From positions 1 to 43,993 of the forward strand of contig CAYUNR010000004.1 of NCBI GenBank assembly GCA_964446295.1: a stretch of 43,993 bases of DNA. The letters are read 5' to 3'. A program made the position numbers and the translations under genes. The stretch is from CAITNM01 sp964446295 (GTDB lineage Bacteria > Pseudomonadota > Alphaproteobacteria > Paracaedibacterales > CAITNM01). Positions 8,481 to 15,995 of this stretch are shown one piece after another (the stretch's first letter is position 1; the number at the start of each line of letters is the position of its first letter). The notes under the pieces were generated by a model. It had not been told where the DNA came from. It made no database searches and saw only the letters and a program-made list of their open reading frames with translations.

Positions 8481-9335
8481 TTATTGCAAAATCTCTAAAA
8501 GCTTATCTAGCTGCGATAAATTTTTAAAATGGATCGTGAGTGCCCCAGCTTCTCCTTTAATAGCTAAATTTACTTTCATATCTAGAGTTTCACTTAATTG
8601 CGATGTTATGGACTCTATGTCAGAGTCATTCGGGCTTGAAAATTCTTTAGCGGTTTTTTGTTCAGGTAATTTAAGTTTTTTTTGTTTTTTAACTAGCTGC
8701 TCAGTATCACGTACGCTAAGTTTTTCTTGTAAAATTTGCTCAACTAACTCATCAGGGTTATCTGAAGTAATGATTGCCCGTGCATGACCAGCGCTTAATT
8801 TGTTTTCTCTGATTAGCGCTTTTATTTGTGGGGACAAGGCACTTAGACGCATCATATTAGCTACATAGCTTCGACTCTTGCCTATGCTGCTAGCGATTTG
8901 CTCCTGTGTTAGATTGAATTCACCCTGTAACCTTTTTATAGCTTCACTTTCTTCAACAGGATTAAGATCATGTCGTTGGAGGTTTTCTATAAGTCCTATT
9001 TCCAATGCTTCTTGGTCATTGCAGTTAATAATAACAACTGGCACTCGTTCCAGGTTTGCAAGCTTTGCTGCTCTCCACCTTCTTTCTCCGGCGATTATTT
9101 CAAAGCGACCAGCTTGAATTTGCCTAATGAGTAGAGGCTGCAATATTCCTTTTCGTTGAACAGATAAAACTAAATCTGACAATTCTTCTTGAGAAAATTC
9201 TTGGCGTGGCTGATTACGCCCAGCTTGAATTGAAGTTACATCAATAGACTGTGGTGTCTGCTGTGCATGTGGAATATTTACTTCGCCTAATAATGCTGCG
9301 AGACCTTTTCCGAGATTTGGTCTAGTGGGTATCAT
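8481..9335 (-). CDS. parB: Chromosome partitioning protein ParB
   Basis: 284 residues. ParB binds parS, loads as a CTP-dependent sliding clamp and works with ParA in origin segregation. Visible motifs: an N-terminal LGKGLAALLGE segment, the CTP-binding GERRWRA (about 83-89) and ENLQRHDLNPVEE (about 117-129), then a helix-turn-helix region (LTQEQIASSIGKSRSYVANMMRL) and a C-terminal dimerisation tail with a Lys-rich linker. The gene starts 2 bases after parA ends, so they are one operon. Two parS sites lie 0.9-1.5 kb upstream in rsmG and hslO. Confidence 0.97.
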   Translation of the reverse strand: MIPTRPNLGKGLAALLGEVNIPHAQQTPQSIDVTSIQAGRNQPRQEFSQEELSDLVLSVQRKGILQPLLIRQIQAGRFEIIAGERRWRAAKLANLERVPVVIINCNDQEALEIGLIENLQRHDLNPVEESEAIKRLQGEFNLTQEQIASSIGKSRSYVANMMRLSALSPQIKALIRENKLSAGHARAIITSDNPDELVEQILQEKLSVRDTEQLVKKQKKLKLPEQKTAKEFSSPNDSDIESITSQLSETLDMKVNLAIKGEAGALTIHFKNLSQLDKLLEILQ

Positions 9336-9337
9336 TT

Positions 9338-10108
9338 CTATGCCGCCTTTTGTGTGTGTATGCGTTGTAGCAGTTCTTTTGTTGCATCCATGTATGATAT
9401 GGCGCCGGTGCTTTTTACATCGTATAAAATAATTGGCTTTCCGTGTGATGGTGCTTCAGCAATCTTAACATTCCTTGGAATTACTGCCGTGAACACATTT
9501 TGCTGAAAATGAAAGCGAATATCGTTTGCAATTTGCTGGTTGAGCGTGCTTCGCTTGTCATACATAGTTAAAAGAATTCCCAGTAATTGTAAATTAGGAT
9601 TTAGCCCTCCTTGAATTCGCTGAATGATCTGCATAATGTGAGTTATTCCTTCTAATGCATAGTATTCGCACTGCATAGGAATAATTATATGTGTGCTTGC
9701 GGTTAGCGCATTGACCGTAAGAAGCCCTAAAGAAGGTGGGCAATCAATAAGAATATAGTCGTATTTTTCTTTGAGCTCCAAAATCTTATGATGCAAAACA
9801 AATTCTCGATTTTGTATCTGTAGTAGCTCAATATCTGCTGCAGCTAAATCCATATTTGCACTAATTAAATCTAGGTGAGGAATGTAAGTGCTCTGAATTG
9901 GATTGCCTGATTGACCAGCCATCCAATCATAAGAGCCAAAACCTTTTTTGCTTCCGTTTACTCCTGAAGTGCTATTCCCTTGTGGGTCAAAATCTATAAG
10001 CAAAGTTTTGAATTGAGAGGCTGCAATGATGGTTGCCATATTTACAGCTGTAGTTGTTTTGCCAACCCCTCCCTTTTGATTTCCGAACATAATAATTTTT
10101 GCTGTCAT
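9338..10108 (-). CDS. parA: Chromosome partitioning ATPase ParA
   Basis: 256 residues. ParA is a deviant-Walker ATPase that binds DNA non-specifically and is released by ParB, which drives origin movement. The deviant Walker A motif KGGVGKTT lies at residues 12-19 and a Walker B segment DYILIDCPPSLG around residue 130. The start overlaps the rsmG stop by 4 bases (ATGA), and parB follows after 2 bases. Length and gene order are those of the chromosomal Soj/ParA type rather than a plasmid type. Confidence 0.97.
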   Translation of the reverse strand: MTAKIIMFGNQKGGVGKTTTAVNMATIIAASQFKTLLIDFDPQGNSTSGVNGSKKGFGSYDWMAGQSGNPIQSTYIPHLDLISANMDLAAADIELLQIQNREFVLHHKILELKEKYDYILIDCPPSLGLLTVNALTASTHIIIPMQCEYYALEGITHIMQIIQRIQGGLNPNLQLLGILLTMYDKRSTLNQQIANDIRFHFQQNVFTAVIPRNVKIAEAPSHGKPIILYDVKSTGAISYMDATKELLQRIHTQKAA

Positions 10109-10674
10109 TTTTTACCCACATTCCAAACTTTTATGATGAAACCATTTGCATGAATTGTATTTTGAGTGAGTTCATATTGAAAATTCCAATTATTCTTTGC
10201 GTCGGCAATTTCTTTTTCTATTTTTTCACCCTTTAAGAATATTCCGCGAGCATCTGTTGTTTCACGTGAAACAAATACCATTGCCTCTAGTAAATTATTT
10301 AAAGATGAAAAAGCTCGACTTGTCACGACTGTTGCATTGTGTATTTTTACATCTTTCCATCCACACTCATGAATGGTTACAGGTAGCTTGTATAGATTTT
10401 TTATATGCTTCAGAAATACATTTTTTTTGCTGGTCGGTTCAATCAGATGCACATTACTAGCTCCATCTATTGCCAAGATCATTCCTGGTAATCCTGCACC
10501 GCTTCCTATGTCCATTATAATGTCTTTGCTGTAGTCCACGAATGAGGATAGTTGCAAGGAATCAAGTATATGACGACTATGAATATTTTTTATCGTATCG
10601 TCATGTATTAGATTTATTGATTTGTTCCACTTTACTAATTCGGCGATAAACGGCAAAAATATTTCAGGACTCAT
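10105..10674 (-). CDS. rsmG: 16S rRNA (guanine-N7) methyltransferase RsmG
   Basis: 189 residues. RsmG (GidB) methylates G527 of 16S rRNA using S-adenosylmethionine. The SAM-binding motif DIGSGAGLPG is at 55-64, preceded by the family segment WNKSINLI and RHILDSL. A perfect parS site (10258-10273) is written into the coding sequence as residues 135-139 (VSRET). The gene is the first of an rsmG-parA-parB run; the usual mnmG upstream is missing here, replaced by hslO. Slightly short but all core motifs are present. Confidence 0.95.
   Translation of the reverse strand: MSPEIFLPFIAELVKWNKSINLIHDDTIKNIHSRHILDSLQLSSFVDYSKDIIMDIGSGAGLPGMILAIDGASNVHLIEPTSKKNVFLKHIKNLYKLPVTIHECGWKDVKIHNATVVTSRAFSSLNNLLEAMVFVSRETTDARGIFLKGEKIEKEIADAKNNWNFQYELTQNTIHANGFIIKVWNVGKK
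10258..10273. promoter_or_regulatory. parS centromere site 1 (within rsmG)
   Basis: TGTTTCACGTGAAACA is a perfect 16-bp palindrome identical to the widely conserved chromosomal parS consensus (TGTTNCACGTGAAACA). It lies in rsmG, about 0.9 kb from the start of parB, where ParB would load. Confidence 0.95.
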
Positions 10675-10720
10675 ATTAGATTTTTCTAAAAAAGAGAGAC
10701 ACTTTATTTATCCATCAATC

Positions 10721-11569
10721 TTATGAATCAATTTCCTTTTTGTCTATAGTGTATTTTTTATTGCAGTACTCGCAAATAACAACTATTTCTCTATCTGGGT
10801 TCTGATCGTCAAGGTTTTTAACAATGCTAACAATTTTTTCGCGGTTACAACTGCACTTAAAAGTTAGATGTGTTTCACGTGAAACAATTGGGGTCAGACT
10901 TCCAAAAACTAAATTTATGAATTTTTCCATTGGCAGGTCAGAATTTAGCAATTCACCATGTTTTACTGTTGATGCAAGGCAAGACGCTTCTAGCCATACG
11001 TCGTTTTCTTCAGCGCTATCTGTATCTCTGGTCGTTGGAATGCGTTGCAAAATCAAGGCAGCACTTGAGATATTTTTTTCTTCAGCAGCGCTGCACAGCA
11101 TAACAATCGTCGGAATTTGTTGAGACTGAATAAAATAGTGCTGAAAACATTCCTGTAAATTTGAAGCGCTCAGTTCTATGATGGTCTGGTAATGCTGGTT
11201 TTCAAAATCAATTGTGAAAACTAACATGCCTTTTTGACCAAAAAGTTGAGGCACTGATAGTTCTTCAAGGTCTGGTTCGGATGCTGAATCAAGAGTTGCG
11301 CAGCACCTGAAAGAATCGCAATTCATTGAGTTAACAAGAGCCAACTTAACAGGAGATGTGCCTGTTAATTGCATGGTCGCTTGCGTGTCTGACTTTATGT
11401 CCATTGTGAAGCACTGCGAGATCGCTGTCATTTCAGCCAAAATTTTGTTTATTTTTTTAGGATAGTTATGATTTTTTAGCGCTTCAGTTGTCGAATGGCT
11501 TAATCTGCAAAAATGTCCTTTTAAAGTGCCATTGTTTAAATAGAACGATAAACATTTGTCTGTGTTCAT
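10721..11569 (-). CDS. hslO: Redox-regulated chaperone Hsp33
   Basis: 282 residues. Hsp33 is a holdase chaperone activated when its zinc-binding cysteines are oxidised. The four zinc ligands are visible as CxC at 239-241 (FKCSCNREK) and CxxC at 266-269 (CEYC). N-terminal segments (LNNGTLKGHFCRL and ILAEMTAISQCF) fit the substrate-binding domain. The N-terminal domain has several extra cysteines and is divergent from well-studied homologs. A second parS site is embedded at residues 229-233 (VSRET), six residues before the first zinc cysteine. It lies 46 bases upstream of rsmG on the same strand. Confidence 0.85.
   Translation of the reverse strand: MNTDKCLSFYLNNGTLKGHFCRLSHSTTEALKNHNYPKKINKILAEMTAISQCFTMDIKSDTQATMQLTGTSPVKLALVNSMNCDSFRCCATLDSASEPDLEELSVPQLFGQKGMLVFTIDFENQHYQTIIELSASNLQECFQHYFIQSQQIPTIVMLCSAAEEKNISSAALILQRIPTTRDTDSAEENDVWLEASCLASTVKHGELLNSDLPMEKFINLVFGSLTPIVSRETHLTFKCSCNREKIVSIVKNLDDQNPDREIVVICEYCNKKYTIDKKEIDS
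10871..10886. promoter_or_regulatory. parS centromere site 2 (within hslO)
   Basis: A second perfect TGTTTCACGTGAAACA palindrome, 613 bases from site 1 and in the same orientation and reading frame relative to its host gene. Exact match to the parS consensus next to parAB makes the assignment strong. Confidence 0.95.
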
Positions 11570-11637
11570 TTAATTTCACATTATCTAGATGTGCCCAAAC
11601 ATATCAAATGTCTATTGATTAATCTAGTGCTAATACT

Positions 11638-12573
11638 TTACTTGTTATGAAGGGCTGAAGCATCTTGAGCTGCTATCACAAAGCCACGCATTAAACGCGA
11701 ATATGTGCCTGAGTATAAAAGAAACAATCTGTTTTTTCTGTAAAATTCATAAAAAAAACGTGAAGTCGAAATTCTCTTTTTGCCAGCATTGAATAACTCT
11801 GCTTGTTGATCGTGTAATCTTGCTCTAAATGTCAGTAATGGGTATGTTATGGCAGTTTGGGCACAGGTAATTATGGCGCCCATCTGGAGAGATTCATAAA
11901 AACTGGGAGTTTCGCCCTTTACTATTAAAGGGCTTATATAATTCTTTAGTGCTAAAAAAGTGCCGACATGCACAAAGCTGGTTTGAAAGGTTAGTGTTCC
12001 TCCTGTAAAAAGCCATTCTCTACTTTTCCAAAACTGTGCCCAGTTAATTTTTGTATCAAAGAACGGAATGTCTCTTTTATTTAAAAGGCACACTTTTATG
12101 CGTTCAAAGGGATTCATGCAGATCACATCGCTCCCAGCTATAATGGCCGTTGCACATAACTGAGGAATTAATGGGTATTCCTTTGATAAGTCAGGCATTA
12201 ACACTTTTGCTTGAGGTGTAACCGTCAAATACAGAGAATAAATTACCTGTGATCTGAGAAATGTTTCTGCGCTATGAATGCTTAAAAGACCAATGTAAGG
12301 AATTTTCTTGTTAAACAAATCATGAGCTATGTTTTTGTAAGATGATCCAGTGACTTGCCGAAGAATAGTCGGTATGTCAAAAGCAAGAGATAAGCAGGCT
12401 CGTTTGGTGCTTTGAGTAAAATTTTCAAGAAAAACTTGATAATTTCTTGGTTTGCTGATGGTGCTGCTAGTTGCGCAGCTCGGTTCTTCAGTGTCAATAT
12501 TTGTATTATCAGAATTTTTTGAGTGAGCTTTTATGCAAAAAACTAAAATACACAAAGCAAATTTAAGAAGCAA
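11638..12573 (-). CDS. Mitochondrial carrier (SLC25)-like membrane protein
   Basis: 311 residues from a TTG start (12571-12573); no in-frame ATG was found upstream although the frame stays open, so the start is uncertain. Residues 1-18 form a signal-like or membrane segment. The body has three repeats ~90 residues apart, each opening with a proline-kinked helix: IPTILR (P68), NPFERIK (P155) and YPLLTFRARL (P245). The second matches the carrier signature Px[DE]xx[KR] exactly; the third keeps PxxxxRxR but has Leu for the acid. Each is followed by the repeat's aromatic-glycine element (YIGL 93-96, LFTG 188-191, LYSG 286-289). Carriers of this family exchange metabolites across mitochondrial membranes; bacterial members are rare, the known example being Legionella LncP, a type IV effector. 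The substrate cannot be told. The family call is from pattern only. Confidence 0.7.
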   Translation of the reverse strand: MLLKFALCILVFCIKAHSKNSDNTNIDTEEPSCATSSTISKPRNYQVFLENFTQSTKRACLSLAFDIPTILRQVTGSSYKNIAHDLFNKKIPYIGLLSIHSAETFLRSQVIYSLYLTVTPQAKVLMPDLSKEYPLIPQLCATAIIAGSDVICMNPFERIKVCLLNKRDIPFFDTKINWAQFWKSREWLFTGGTLTFQTSFVHVGTFLALKNYISPLIVKGETPSFYESLQMGAIITCAQTAITYPLLTFRARLHDQQAELFNAGKKRISTSRFFYEFYRKNRLFLLYSGTYSRLMRGFVIAAQDASALHNK

Positions 12574-12784
12574 AATTAAGTTCTCGCTTGTTATTTTTGA
12601 TCTCTGAATTTTATTATTAATGAAAATAAGTACAACATCAACTTTCTGTGTGCTATATCTTTTATCATTGTGAACAAACTTCGTTTCATTAATACGCTTC
12701 TTGTGCGATACTTTTTCATGAAGATATTGTTCTGAAGCCGCATCGAAGATGTATTTTATCTAAATTTATTTTATTAAAGAGAAA

Positions 12785-14611
12785 ATGATAACAGAAACAT
12801 CATCACTTACAGATCGTATTGTTCAGTTCCTGGGTCGTGACAATATAGCAAGAACATCACAATACATAGTCATGGCGCTTGTCCTTTGCTCATGTGTTGC
12901 AACACTTTGGGTTATGCGTCTCGGATCAGGTGTTTTAAGAGCAACAGCCGTGCTTCCCTATCTCTATATCAATCTTGGCTTGCTTGTATTAATGGCTATT
13001 TTTATTATTCGGCGTGTCATTATTTTATGGTTAGATCGTAAACGAGGAATTCGTGGCACCAAGTTACATCTTCATTTAGTTATGGTTTTAGCCATAACCT
13101 GTCTTCTTCCTGCTGTTGGTATTTCTGTGTTCTCTACTTTCTTTTTTAATTCATCGATAAAATCACTTTTTACAGAGCCCTTTAAAACCACTATTAATGC
13201 TGCAACAGAAATCGCTGAAAACTACATTAAGGAAAACCAAAAAACTATTCGTATTGATGGAATGAGTATGGTTATGCAGCTACGCCCTGTTGCTTCAATG
13301 CTTATTCAAAACACTGAAGATTTCAATCTTCTTTTAACTCAGCACTCAGAGCAACGAGGTCTGAATGAGGTTCTTGTTTTTGATGGGCAGCTTAACATTA
13401 TTGCAAAATCATATTTTACCTTTGCATTGGCATTTGAAAATATAACCTTGCAAGACTTAGCAAAAGCAAAAGAAGGTGAAATTGTTCTATTTACTCACAA
13501 AGACAAGGTTCGTGCACTAATGCAATTGGATCCTGTTAGTGATACATATTTATTCATTGGAAAAACTGTTTCGGAAGACGTTACTAAAGCGATGGATAAG
13601 GCAAAAGGGGCTGTTACAGCATATTCGATGCTTGAGCTTCAGCAAGGGGATATTCAACTAACTTTTCTGGCATTTTTTGCAATTTTAGTGCTGGTTCTGA
13701 TTTTGGCCTCTGCTTGGATGGGGCTATCGTTAGCTAATGCACTTTTTTCTCCTATATCAAAACTTATTGAGGCAGCACATAAAGTAAGTCATGGTGATTT
13801 AAATGTGCATATTACAAATAAGCCTTTAAATAATGAAATTGATAATCTGATAGGTGCGTTTAATCACATGACACACCGATTAAAAAAGCAGAATGAAGAG
13901 CTTGCTTTTAATCAGAGAAAAGCTGCATGGGCCGATGTTGCGCGTAAAATTGCACATGAAATTAAAAATCCACTGACTCCAATACAGCTTTCAGCAGAGC
14001 GATTGAAACGTAAATACTTAAAGCAAATTGAAAATGATCCAGATACTTTTCAAAACTGCATCGACACGATTATTCGTCAGGTGAATCACATTGGCAATCT
14101 TGTGAATGAATTTTCATCTTTTGCCAGAATGCCAGAACCAAATATACAAGAAGAAGATCTTGTTGATTTGTGCAAACAGGCAATGGAATTGCAAATTCAA
14201 GCGTATCCACATATTACATTTGAATTTAAGGGGCCTGAGAATTTTCTTTGGAGCTGTGACAGTCAGCAAATCAGCCAGTTGCTAACAAATATTTTACAAA
14301 ATGCTGTCAATGCTGTTGAAGAAAATAAAGTTTTAAAACCTTTAATTTCAATAAGATTGTTGCTTGAAGACAAACATTTTTATATGATCATACAAGATAA
14401 TGGTCCTGGATTTGAAAAAGAAAATCGTGAGCGCTTAATTGAGCCTTATTACACAACGCGTGAAAAAGGTACAGGATTAGGTTTAGCGATTGTTTCTAAA
14501 ATTGCAATGGATCACAATGGGAATGTAGAATTTAAAGACAACGATAACCAAGCGGGTGCAACAGTTATTTTAGAGTTCTCTTATTCAAAAAAGGAATACC
14601 ATGGCGTTTGA
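12785..14611 (+). CDS. ntrY: Sensor histidine kinase NtrY
   Basis: 608 residues. NtrY is the membrane sensor partner of NtrX, linked in alphaproteobacteria to nitrogen, redox and envelope responses. Membrane segments near residues 27-45, 55-75 and 95-120 are followed by a periplasmic sensor part, another membrane segment at ~295-318, a HAMP domain, and the HisKA box ARKIAHEIKNPLTPIQLSAE with the phosphorylated His. The HATPase domain shows QNAVNAVEEN, DNGPGF and GTGLGLAIV. Compared with free-living alphaproteobacterial NtrY (~750 residues) the PAS domain between HAMP and HisKA is absent, like the short NtrY-like kinases of Rickettsia. It overlaps ntrX by 11 bases. Confidence 0.93.
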   Translation: MITETSSLTDRIVQFLGRDNIARTSQYIVMALVLCSCVATLWVMRLGSGVLRATAVLPYLYINLGLLVLMAIFIIRRVIILWLDRKRGIRGTKLHLHLVMVLAITCLLPAVGISVFSTFFFNSSIKSLFTEPFKTTINAATEIAENYIKENQKTIRIDGMSMVMQLRPVASMLIQNTEDFNLLLTQHSEQRGLNEVLVFDGQLNIIAKSYFTFALAFENITLQDLAKAKEGEIVLFTHKDKVRALMQLDPVSDTYLFIGKTVSEDVTKAMDKAKGAVTAYSMLELQQGDIQLTFLAFFAILVLVLILASAWMGLSLANALFSPISKLIEAAHKVSHGDLNVHITNKPLNNEIDNLIGAFNHMTHRLKKQNEELAFNQRKAAWADVARKIAHEIKNPLTPIQLSAERLKRKYLKQIENDPDTFQNCIDTIIRQVNHIGNLVNEFSSFARMPEPNIQEEDLVDLCKQAMELQIQAYPHITFEFKGPENFLWSCDSQQISQLLTNILQNAVNAVEENKVLKPLISIRLLLEDKHFYMIIQDNGPGFEKENRERLIEPYYTTREKGTGLGLAIVSKIAMDHNGNVEFKDNDNQAGATVILEFSYSKKEYHGV

Positions 14612-15992
14612 TATATTAGTTGTAGACGATGAGAAAGATATTCGCGAACTGATTGGCGGTATTTTAAGCGATGAAGACTACAATTGCCGTGTGGCAGCTG
14701 ATGGTGTGCAGGCGCTGGAAGAAATGAGAAAGCGTCAGCCAAATTTGGTAATACTTGATGTGTGGTTAGGTGATGGGGAGCGTGATGGTCTAAAAATTTT
14801 AGAGATTATTAAACGTGATCACCCGTATGTGCCAACAGTTATGATTAGTGGGCACAGCACTATTGAAACAGCCGTTTCTGCTATAAAAAAAGGGGCATAC
14901 GATTTTATCGAAAAACCCTTTAAAACTGAGCGGCTTCTTATGGTTGTTGAGCGCGCAATTGAATCAGCTTCATTGAAACGTGAAAATGATGAATTGCGTC
15001 AACGTGCCGGAAGCTCAGGACTTATCGGAAAAAGTTTAGTTATTGAGCAGATTCGCCATCTCATTGATGAAATAGCTGAAGGGAATAGCAGAGCGTTTAT
15101 CACAGGTCAAGCTGGCACTGGAAAAGAGAGCGTTGCTCGAGAAATACATCGGCTTTCAAAAAGGACGAACCTTCCTTTTACAGTATTTAATTGCGGCAGC
15201 ATTCATCCTACGGCTATTGAAGCAGAGCTTTTTGGTACTGAAATTCAGGGGCAAAATCAAAGCGAACCCCGTAAAATTGGAATCGTTGAAAAAACGCATG
15301 GTGGTACGCTATATCTAGAAGAGATTCAGCTTTTACCTTTGCCTATTCAAGGCAAGATAGTCAGGCTTTTGCAGGACGGAACATTTTTTAGATTGGGATC
15401 AAAAGATCCAATTAAGGTTGATATTCGCTATTTTGCAAGCACATCTGAAAATTTAAATGATCTTGTTCAAAATGGGAATTTGCGAGAAGATTTGTATTAT
15501 CGTTTTACCGCGAATCATATTCGCCTTCCTTCATTAAAAGAGAGGGCTAGTGATATCCCGTTGTTAATTTCTTATTTTATGGACAGTATGGCAAAAAGTC
15601 GTTGCTCCATGCCTAGAAAAATTGATGATTCGTCCTTAACAGTTTTGCAAACATATAGCTGGCCAGGCAATATTGTTCAGCTTAAGAATGTTGTTGAATG
15701 GTTGTTGATTATGGCGGGAGGAGATCCGGCAAGTGCTATAACTCCTGAAATGCTTCCCCCTGAAATTCAAAACGATGCCCCTCTTGGAAATAACTGGCAA
15801 CAAAAATCTGCAGATATTATTGTGCTTCCTTTACGTGAAGCCAGAGAGACTTTTGAGCGAAAATATTTGCTTGCTCAAATTCAGCGATTTGATGGAAATA
15901 TTTCACAGACAGCTAGATTTATAGGCATGGAAAGGTCGGCATTACACAGAAAATTACGTGCTTTAGGTGTTAGTGATTATCGTGAAGGTTAA
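14601..15992 (+). CDS. ntrX: Response regulator NtrX (AAA domain degenerate)
   Basis: 463 residues with receiver, AAA and Fis-type helix-turn-helix domains. The receiver has acidic VVDDEKD, phosphoacceptor Asp at about residue 53 (VILDVWLGD) and the KPF lysine. The AAA domain has Walker A GQAGTGKES (169-177). The sigma54-contacting GAFTGA loop is absent: GTEIQGQNQSEPRK stands in its place (212-225). Walker B reads LYLEEI instead of LFLDEI, and the sensor II segment NVREL is NIVQL. It is therefore unlikely to remodel sigma54 holoenzyme and more likely binds DNA as an ordinary regulator. The C-terminal HTH (NISQTARFIGMERSALHRKL) is intact. Overlaps ntrY; trkA follows after 3 bases. Confidence 0.93.
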   Translation: MAFDILVVDDEKDIRELIGGILSDEDYNCRVAADGVQALEEMRKRQPNLVILDVWLGDGERDGLKILEIIKRDHPYVPTVMISGHSTIETAVSAIKKGAYDFIEKPFKTERLLMVVERAIESASLKRENDELRQRAGSSGLIGKSLVIEQIRHLIDEIAEGNSRAFITGQAGTGKESVAREIHRLSKRTNLPFTVFNCGSIHPTAIEAELFGTEIQGQNQSEPRKIGIVEKTHGGTLYLEEIQLLPLPIQGKIVRLLQDGTFFRLGSKDPIKVDIRYFASTSENLNDLVQNGNLREDLYYRFTANHIRLPSLKERASDIPLLISYFMDSMAKSRCSMPRKIDDSSLTVLQTYSWPGNIVQLKNVVEWLLIMAGGDPASAITPEMLPPEIQNDAPLGNNWQQKSADIIVLPLREARETFERKYLLAQIQRFDGNISQTARFIGMERSALHRKLRALGVSDYREG

Positions 15993-15995
15993 AAA

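Noticed and set aside
13890..13920. AAAAGCA/TGCTTTT inverted repeat in ntrY as a terminator
   Set aside because: Long loop, AT-rich stem and mid-gene position; likely chance.
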